The notes beneath the pieces are model-generated. The model saw only the letters and a program-made list of their open reading frames with translations. It did no database searches and was not told where the DNA came from. Both the position numbers and the translations under genes were made by a program. This document shows, piece after piece, positions 55,372 to 64,000 of a stretch of 64,000 bases of DNA. The stretch is taken from the NCBI GenBank assembly GCA_000499405.2, contig HG738137.1:18684581-18748580 (forward strand), written 5' to 3'. The first letter of the stretch is position 1, and every line of letters begins with the position of its first letter. The DNA comes from Onchocerca volvulus (taxonomy: Eukaryota > Nematoda > Chromadorea > Rhabditida > Onchocercidae).

Positions 55372-58300
55372 ATTAGATATTTAGAATTAACGGTGCAATA
55401 TTCATTTACTTCATCTTCAATTTAAACAGCTAGCAAATAAAAATATAAATTTGTCGGACTCTTAAAATTAGAAGTGAACAGCGAAAAAATGTTTGCTCTA
55501 ATTAAGTAAAATGAGCCAATGTCCCTCTTCCGTTAAAAATGCGCATTATTTCCAATATATTTTATCACTTTTATCACACAGTGGTTTTAGGCAAGTTTTT
55601 TTTTTTCTCTAGTGGCTTTCTTAATACTAAGTTGCTTCAAGGAAGTTGCACTAATGGATTCAAGAAAGCGAATAAAAATTTAGCTAAAGAATCTCAAAGA
55701 TCGCCATCAATCTGATTCGAAGATTACTCGCTGATAATGCTTCAGAAAAACTTCCTTAATTTCTGGAATTGTTCTGTCGTTTTTAAAGTTCCCAAGAGAT
55801 CTCTAAATTTAAAGTTGATAATTAATTATTCTGCCTTTTATGAAGCAAATTCTCAAATTGGACGATGATTGAAATTCTAGAAGTTTTTCACTGCAATTGA
55901 TATTTTTTCTAATCGCAAAAGGATAAAACGCTATTTTAGTTATAAAATGACTAGTCTAAGGCAATTAAAAAAAAAAGTTGGAGGAATAGTAGCATCTATG
56001 CTAAATATTTTTATATTTTTTCCTCTTTTTCTTTGAAAAAAAAAAGCCTAAATCCAGATAACAAATTAGAAAATGAATGGATAAAACATGAAAGTTAATC
56101 ACTTCAATCAATATATCCATTTTTAAATCCATCAAAATCAATTGTCTGTTCATTTGTGGAATTGTGGAATGAAAATTTTTCTTCAGCCATACAAAATAGT
56201 GAGAGTGAATATATGATTTTAGAGTATAAAGCATAAATCAACAGGTCACCGTGTCAAAAACTGTGTCATCTTTCTTATTTACCTCTATAATATCAATCAG
56301 ATCAATCACAAATCAATCAGTCGCTATCAATCACTGAAGTATAAAATGCATAACTTTTATCAGATCATCATAAACAGTTGTTCACAGTAACTATGAAATG
56401 TTTGCTTCATGCAATCAGTTTAACTACTTACATATTTCGTCGCAAGTATGCACTGATAAGATTTACGTATAGTAAGTGAATTACAGAGATCTGATAAAAA
56501 TTATGCTCATACAAAATGATTTGATAAAAGTACAGTATTTTCGATGATATTATATTCATGCCATTTGCTTCATCATTTTTGCTGTGTACACTGTTTATAA
56601 AATATAAAAAGATATAGAAGTAAATTGGTTGAAATGACGAAAGTACAATTTATCATTTCAACATCAGACGGACTTCTTTCGAAACGACAACTCAATCAAT
56701 ACTTAAAAAAAAAACGAATGAATTTGAAGTGAAATTAAAGTTCTCGTCATCAATACGCTTTCTCTTAAAGGTGAATAATATTTGTTAAACAGAGAGGAAT
56801 TTAAATTCTAAGTTTTTCTCATTTCCCATTTTCAACAAATATCGATAGATGGAAATGAGGAAGTTTATTATCGAGAATGTACTTACTTATCTAAATAATA
56901 AAAGGGAGAAATTTCTTCGAGAAGATTGAATGGAAAAAAGTAATAGGAATTTGGAGCAGAAATTCTGTTTAATCGAATAAATTGGTATGTATGGAAAATA
57001 ACGAGAGAGCGGGGAGACAAAAGCTGAAAGTTAATGATATTTTCAGAAAATCAGTAGAAGATAGAAGATAAAAGTGCATGTAAACTTGGAAATCGACATA
57101 GCAACTGAAGTCTGGCAGTAATATTCTAGTCTTGTTTTTATTTACTTTTGCAATGAAGAAATTCGTTATTTATAAAACTTTTCAAAGTAGGCGTTAGCCT
57201 TTGTTAAAGGAATATCAATGCTTGTAGTGTTAAATGTATGGATTTCAAGAAAGACAGATTGATTAGATATAGAATGAAATATGCTGAAAAAGTCAAAAAT
57301 TATTCAATTTGATTTTAATTGATCCCGACATTCACACTTTTTTTTGCATTAATTTTTGATAGGGAAAATTCGTGAAAAAAAAAAAAAGAAATTTATCAGC
57401 TAAACAAATCAAAGTATGAATAAATGCAAATAGTCTGGTGAATATTTCAAAGAATGATTAAACAAATTATTTGTTCTTCCAATCAATCAAATATTGTTTT
57501 CCATTTTAGTTGTTTTTAATTTTTTAATTTCCACTTTTTTTCTTCTTCCAGAGAATTTACATCCAGAAAATCCGATAATTTTAATCAACCATATTGAATT
57601 TGAATATTATCTAAATATTCGAACATGCGAAGATTGAGGAAAATACAGGTCATCCAAATATTTGCATCATTTATTAGATAAATTGTGAAAACTGGAATGA
57701 GTACTTAAAGTTCATGCTGAAAACTAGCTACATTCAAATTCAATTACAAAGTAGTGGCAATTGAGAACAACTTTCAAGTTATTCATTTAGAATAATTAGT
57801 GAAAATTAATTTAGATTTTAAAATCAGTAGTAAAACAATGTTATTCCAAAATTTTGTTGCTTCAAAAAGCTTCAAGACATTCTAATTATCGTGACATTAC
57901 AAGAATTCGCATCCTTAATGATCCGTCGTAATTTATTTCTTTTCAAAAAAAAAAAAAGAAAGGAAAAAAAAGCAAGACATTGCAGAAGTGAAGAAAAATT
58001 TTTCGAAAGTATTGGAAAATGCTTTAAGTATTAAAATGTCATTGGAATTCGGTTTCGAACATGCAGTGATTCCCTAAAAGACAATTTTCAGCAGTACCTT
58101 TGACGTATTTTTGAATGAGCAGATTCTTGTTTTTTTCTTTTTAAAGAGCAGAAAACGTCACAAAATAAACAAAAAGAAGTTTTTTCAGTTTATTCTTTTC
58201 ACGACTTGTTTTTCACTTATTTTTCTCTTTGTGTCTCTAAATCTTTTTTTTTTTTATTTTTTTTTTTTTAAGACGACACGAAGAAAGAAGTAAATAGAAA

Positions 58301-61300
58301 GTATTTACTTATATGTTAACAAAATGATAAATTTTACTTTGCACAATCACTATATATTTATTCTTTTCTGTTCCTAATTGGTTAAGCCGGAAGTATTTTT
58401 TTAAGATAAATTCTCTATTTTAATTTGTAAGGTGAAGCGGAAAGTCCAAACAGAGGGGAGAAAGCTTGGATTTTCCATTTTAATGATTTTTTAATCAATG
58501 AATGATTCTTCCCAGTCTTGTTTTTTAATCTAAATAGATTGGATAGTGTCCACAAATTTAGAAAAATTTTTAGAATTCACAAATGAATTGATCAAAATTG
58601 CATGTTTTTCTTGTTAGCAAAGTTAAGAAACAAAGGCTATTGTCCTTTCGTCGCTTTTGTCGAGAAGTATGCTTAACACATATCGAAATAAATATCAGAC
58701 TTCATCAAAAAATTCCCCACATTTTAATAATCAGCAATTAAAACTAAAAGGTAACAACAATGAATCCCACAAAACAAATTTAATTCCTTCATTTCATTGG
58801 GAAAATTTAGATGCAAGAAAATAGCAAAGAAAACAAACTATTTAGAAAATGAAACAATCAAAACAATTTTGATGATGTCAATCGAGAATTTTGGAGTATG
58901 GAATAAAGTGTTCGTTGATTGTTTATTTTAACTGAAAAAATTATTATGACGCTTGAGGTGACGGATAAATGACACGAAGATAATTGAGAAAAGAAAGTAA
59001 TTAAGAAAAAGAAAATCATCCCTGATGATGGGAATGAAATAATGATAATGATATGACAAGGAGAGCTTTATATAAGAGAACTTTCGAAGAAAAGGAAATT
59101 ATTTAAATGCCACAAAAGAGAAATTTTCCTTTTTTCTAAATTTTTTCCGCTTCCATTTTTCAAACAATATTTCTTCTTTCTCGCTTTCTTCAGCAAAATT
59201 TCCTAAATGAACAAATTTGGCCTGTTTTAATAATTATGTTATTACAGCAATTTCGTCTTTTTTTTGCAAAACTGAGCGATTGATATTGGCGATCTTTGTT
59301 TTTCAGACATTTTATAAATGAAATAATTCGAATTAATTGCAATAAATTTCATAAAATTTTGAACAGATTCATTTTTCAAAAATCAAAATTAAGAAATTCA
59401 ATAAAATTGAACAATGATATCTTAAATAATTAATGAAAGGAATGGTTACTGAAAGCAATCAATTGTTACTGTCATTGCTAATATCTATTATTGTTTTTAA
59501 AAAAGGCAGATAAGGATCAAATATTTATTATCTGTTGAGCTCTACATTATACCATGCTATTTTTTTACTTAATGTCAAATCAAATTTATAAATTATTTTT
59601 GTTAATAATTTCGAAGTAAAAATTTAACAGTGATGCTATCTTTTTGTAATTTACAACTTTTGTTTGAAAACACTTTTCTTCCATTAATAAACAACTACAA
59701 TATTTTGATGTAAAAAAAAATCGTTCCAAATGAATTGTGTCTCAATTTGGAGTGAGGAGAGTGATTGGACAAGGAAGTAAACATGCAAGATGATAAATTC
59801 AAACTGAAAATCTAAAGGAAATTAGATAGAGCTTGAAGCAACTGTTGCTGATTAATTAAATAAATGAATCACTAAAATGTAAATAAACAACAATTGAATC
59901 ATTTATTAACAACCTCATCATTCCTATCAACAAATATGAATCATAAAAATAGGTTTAACTTTATTTCTTGTATTCGGAAAGTTTTTATAAAAAATCTGTT
60001 TATAATCCGAATCAAAGAAAATTAGAATAGAAAAATATTTCAAATTTATTTAATGATAGATTGAAATGCTAAGAGCTGGAGAAAAGAATTAGACTTCAAA
60101 TATACGGCTTAACAGAAAATCTGCCATATGTGGTGAACGAAAAGATATTTTCAATACTGTCAAAATTAAAATTCCTAACAAAAGGAAATTTCGAAACAAT
60201 TTTTCAAAAAAATAATCAAATTGCTCATAAAATTGAGAATGGAAAAAATTAATTGTAAAAAGTTTTCTTTTTTTAAATTTAATTTCAGGTTTGAAAATTT
60301 CTTCTTCATACACAAACGATACTAAAAATAAAGGAAAAACACTGTTAAATTTTGAAAATTGTTGTGATCTGACTTTTTTTAGAAGCCATCTTCCTCAGTT
60401 GCCATGGAAATGGGTAAAAATGTTATCGAACCAAAAAGAATTGTACAGATTTAAACAAAATTGATGCCTTCATGTTTGGAAAAGTAAATTTTAACGAACT
60501 TAGTAGTCTAGCATAAATCAGCCTTAAGCAATCAAAGGGATTAAAATGTTCATTGCAAAAGCATTACTAATAAATTATTTAGTCTAGAATTGAAAGCATA
60601 AGCCAAGTGATGATGCCCAATTATTTGCTTACATGACAATCCGAATAACTGATTATCATTTTTTATCAAAATTTAAACAAATAAACAATTTTATGTGGCA
60701 GATTGTAATCAGAACATAACACTTGAAATTATCATCGTTCAATTTCACTTCTTAGTACTATTAATCGGTGAAAAATAAAGTTTCACGTAAGTAACAATTC
60801 ATTTTTCTTTCGTCGTCACTTAATATAAGAATTTTTTGTCTTTGCAATAAGTGTTTGTGTTTTTGCATATTTACAAGTTAAATTATAACTTTTCTGAAAG
60901 TTCGGTAAAGTCGCTCATAATTGGTGAAATGAAAAGTATAAACGAAGGGATAAAGTGGAAAGATTGATTAATATATATTATCGTTTTTATTATTCTAACA
61001 AAATAAGCAATTATTAAAAGAAATTGAATTTATAAAAAATTACAAAAAGAATTTAAAAATTTTAACTGCTTCAATTTTGTCTGTATGAATTTTATACTTT
61101 CACTAAATTGCGGTTCATGTTTCGAATATCACTATATTTTTAAAAAATGATTAGATCTTGGTCGAATATTTGCATGATTCAATCCATTGAATCATATTCA
61201 TGCAAGCATTCTTCTGTGAAATTTTGCAGAAAATAATTGTTCGATAGCAATTATCAAACAATTCAATGAATTTCAATGTAGAAAAAATTATAAATTGTTA

Positions 61301-61485
61301 ATATCCACAGCAATTTTCATTCACTTTTTCACATAATTCAAGCATGCTGAAAAAAGTGTGATTTTCTCATTAAAAATTGCTTTTTTTTTCGTTAAAATAT
61401 TATCGTTCTTTGAGATAATTTTAATTTCTTCTTTCAGTAAATGCTTAATTGCCAATTAATTCAATTTTCACTTGGCTGCAAATCA

Positions 61486-61514
61486 TTTCAGTACTTAATA
61501 ATTAAGTGCTGAAA
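61486..61514. repeat. 13-bp hairpin with one G-T wobble
   Basis: TTTCAGTACTTAA (61486-61498) pairs with TTAAGTGCTGAAA (61502-61514) across a 3-base loop. It lies about 1 kb upstream of the tRNA gene in otherwise featureless AT-rich DNA. Confidence 0.6.
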
Positions 61515-62543
61515 ACAAGGTTAAAGTGAATTGATTAATAATTATTCGATGGAGAAAATCGATAAAATTTATGAAAAATTAATTACTAATTAATGAACTG
61601 GTTATTGTAGTATCACTTCAACACCTTCTTTAAGTACTACTATTTACTGCAGCAACAACTAATTACACTAAGATTGATTTCTGCAACTCAATTTGCTCAA
61701 TTAAATTCATTATTAAGCTTTAGGATATTGCTGAGTATAACTCCAAATGATGTTAAAAAATGTGTTATAAAAAGTGTGATGAGAATAGTGTTTAGTCTAT
61801 TTTAGAAAAAAATTAATGAGAGGTAAAAAAGCGAAATTTCAATGAGTACTTGAAAATTTCAGTTTAAATAGCTTTGAACCAATACTGGAAGACTAATGTG
61901 TTAGACGACCAATTGGCATACATTCAAAAGATCGAATGTTTACTTAAGAAGACTAAATTATCGTGATGAAACAAATACTCATCGTGGAATCAGATTTTAT
62001 TCATTTTCCATAACAGTTGTTAAGCTGATAGTATACTGATAAATATTGTATTCCATTACTGCGATCTTCTGAATCCTTTCCAAAATATCGATGTTTTTCA
62101 TCTAAAAAATCCATCTGAAACTTCTCTCGAACTAAAAGTCAGAAATATGTCTACTTTCTGGTTCTAGAACAATTCCAACTATTGCTTGGCCAAACTTCGT
62201 TTATTGGCCTATTTTTTATAGTATGAACAACAATATACTAAGCAAATGATACTGATAATACAAAAAAAAGATTGTTAAATATCGGCGAAGAATGACCTCT
62301 GTGACCTTTCATACCAATATTCATGAAATAGCACAACTATTCAGAATAAATGGAGAACGTGTACATAAGCACATACGTGACTCACACGGCAACTTATACC
62401 TTTAAATTGCATGGAATTTTCAAAAAAAATTTTGCCAATTTTTGGAGCAAAATTACAAATATAAATTTCAAAATTTAAAAAAACAAACACAATGTCAGAT
62501 TCAAAAATATTCACCTATAAACTGAGCACTGATATACTACGTT

Positions 62544-62625
62544 GATCGGGTGGCCGAGTGGTTAAGGCGATGGACTGCTAATCCATTGGGGTTTCCCCGC
62601 GTGAGTTCGAATCTCATCCCGATCG
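62544..62625 (+). tRNA. tRNA-Ser (anticodon GCT)
   Basis: An 82-base cloverleaf with a long variable arm typical of serine tRNAs. The acceptor stem GATCGGG pairs with CCCGATC, discriminator G. The A box is TGGCCGAGTGG and the B box AGTTCGAATCT. The anticodon loop in GGACTGCTAATCC gives GCT (reads AGC/AGU serine codons). The variable arm is GGGGTTTCCCC. No intron. A TTTT run at 62632-62635 provides the Pol III terminator. Confidence 0.97.
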
Positions 62626-62631
62626 GAGCCA

Positions 62632-62635
62632 TTTT
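62632..62635 (+). terminator. Pol III terminator of tRNA-Ser
   Basis: Four T residues six bases after the mature tRNA end, the minimal RNA polymerase III stop signal. Confidence 0.7.
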
Positions 62636-63008
62636 GCAAATCCAAACAACAACAATATTTCTACTCTAATGTAGATAATTTGTTTTTCCTCTTGAAATAT
62701 TCGGGCAACCATAATTATTATAGGTCTTACAGCCACATTCGATAGTAATTATCAATAATTTTTAACAAACATAATTCTTTCAAAAACCGATAAAAATATC
62801 TGTAAAATTCTTCAATGGGAAAATTAACTGCGTAAATTTGAAAGTGACAAATTATTTGGAAAAAATTAGAAACATTTTGTTTCGATGAAAAAAAAAGTAT
62901 AAAGAAAAAAGAAAACTTAAGAAAGGTATAAATAATAATAGCACTGAATGTTTGATTAAGAGAGAGATCTAACCATCAATTAATGAGAAAGTCTCGAGAA
63001 AAAGAAAT

Positions 63009-63137
63009 GAAATCGGACAAATCTAAGAGAGATGGATAAGTCTAGAGAAATGGATAGATTTCGGAGAAATGGATAAGTCTAGAGAGATGGATAAGTCTTA
63101 GGAGAAATGGACAAGTCTAGGAAAAATGGACATGTCT
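63009..63137. repeat. Degenerate ~20-bp minisatellite
   Basis: About six imperfect copies of GAGAAATGGATAAGTCTAGA, with variants such as AGATGGATAAGTCTTAG and AAATGGACAAGTCTAG. Spacing drifts between 18 and 22 bases, so it is older or more degenerate than the 24-bp array in RPAP1. Confidence 0.75.
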
Positions 63138-64000
63138 ATAAATAAAAATGAAGACAACAAAATCTGAAACGATCTAATAAATTAAGAATTTAAAACATGT
63201 AAACTAACACAAAACTTAAATGCAACACAGCTACCCATTCAATTGCACAAGTATAGCATATTAAATGAGAAATTTTAAGATATTAAAATTTTTTAAGCAT
63301 AGTGAAATTCTGGGAAATGCATTATCTGTTCATCGAATAACTTTAATTCAGCGAATAATTTGTACTGTGTGCAGATTATAAAATATTCTTTGAGGAAAAG
63401 TTGTTTTGAATGATATTATTACCAGTAACATGTTTTGTTGAATAATTAGCTTAGCTGATTCAAAAAACAAAAGTGCAAAACAGTTTCACACTAATATCTC
63501 ATCAATGAAGCATTGAGTCAAATAGTTGAATAGTCATAATGAAATTGTTTTCTAAAAATATTTCAAAACTATTTAGGCATAACTGTGTTTGAATATCGAA
63601 GACATCAGATGATCCTTATCATTTTTTACATTTTAAGCTTTCATGGAAGAAAAAATATTATACTTAGAGAAGAACGAAAATTTATTTATTAATCCAATTA
63701 AATCTGATGAATATTTTATTGACTGCGGCAGTTTTTTAAAATTTTAGAACAATTTATTAAATGGTAGGAATAATGAGAAAGCTTTTGAAAAAGACCTAAA
63801 AGCTAAAGCATAGATAATACTTGATAGGTGAAAAAAAATTAATATAATATATATAAATAGAAATCTAAATGTTCCTGTTACTAGCCTTAAATTATCGAAA
63901 GTTCTTCACCGATTCTTTCAAATTTTGATATAACTTTCCATTCGAATAGGGTGTTTTTTTTATGTGTAACACCCGTGACAAGTAGAATTAAGTAAACGGA

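Larger units (their letters stand above)
48125..62543. other. 14-kb gene-poor region
   Basis: No recognisable coding exon on either strand. The open frames longest here (51007-51315 and 54434-54724, +) are compositionally AT/Lys-driven, without motif or splice context. Less AT-rich islands at about 52100-52490 and 54925-55020 may be distal promoters or 5' exons of PASK on the minus strand. Dispersed inverted and direct repeats are listed separately. Confidence 0.45.
62626..64000. other. Right-end noncoding region
   Basis: AT-rich, no exon seen on either strand. It contains the short minisatellite at 63009-63137. Confidence 0.4.

Overview
This is eukaryotic DNA, most likely from a parasitic, filarial-type (clade III) nematode. 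The inference rests on strong AT-richness, protein genes broken into many short exons by AT-rich introns of roughly 50-1,000 bases, TTTTCAG/TTTTAG-type acceptors directly in front of several start codons (typical of spliced-leader trans-splicing), and proteins that look animal and nematode-like. The species cannot be named from the sequence alone. Exon joins below were worked out by hand from open frames, GT..AG sites and intron phase.

Layout. 1-1579 (-): 5' part of DPH2 (diphthamide synthesis), running off the left edge. 1884-2783 (+): a weakly supported small gene. 3651-8634 (+): an 11-exon BTB-BACK-PHR protein of the BTBD1/BTBD2 type. 9327-12908 (+): peroxin PEX12. 14635-16378 (-): an unrecognised protein with two membrane segments. 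17069-23517 (-): RPAP1 (RNA polymerase II-associated protein 1), 18 exons. 23727-27998 (+): a FUN14-domain mitochondrial protein (FUNDC1-like) whose third intron boundary pair (24417-27534) encloses, on the same strand, a complete DHRS7B-like short-chain dehydrogenase gene (24794-26507). 28486-32842 (-): a secreted protein built from seven ShKT-domain exons. 36363-38826 (+): a two-LIM-domain protein. 40334-48124 (-): PAS-domain kinase PASK, 5' end not reached. 48125-62543: about 14 kb with no convincing coding exon but several inverted and direct repeats and two less AT-rich patches. 62544-62625 (+): tRNA-Ser(GCT). 62626-64000: AT-rich DNA with a short minisatellite.

The genes are mostly unrelated housekeeping functions: translation-factor modification, peroxisome import, Pol II assembly, mitophagy/mitochondrial outer membrane, lipid or carbonyl reduction, and nutrient-responsive kinase signalling. 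RPAP1 and the FUNDC gene are divergent with about 210 bp between their start codons. I found no bacterial-type system, CRISPR array, rRNA or viral gene. The most notable structures are the nested same-strand gene, the phase-uniform ShKT exon array, an exactly 24-bp minisatellite in the first RPAP1 intron, and a near-perfect hairpin in the gene-poor region.
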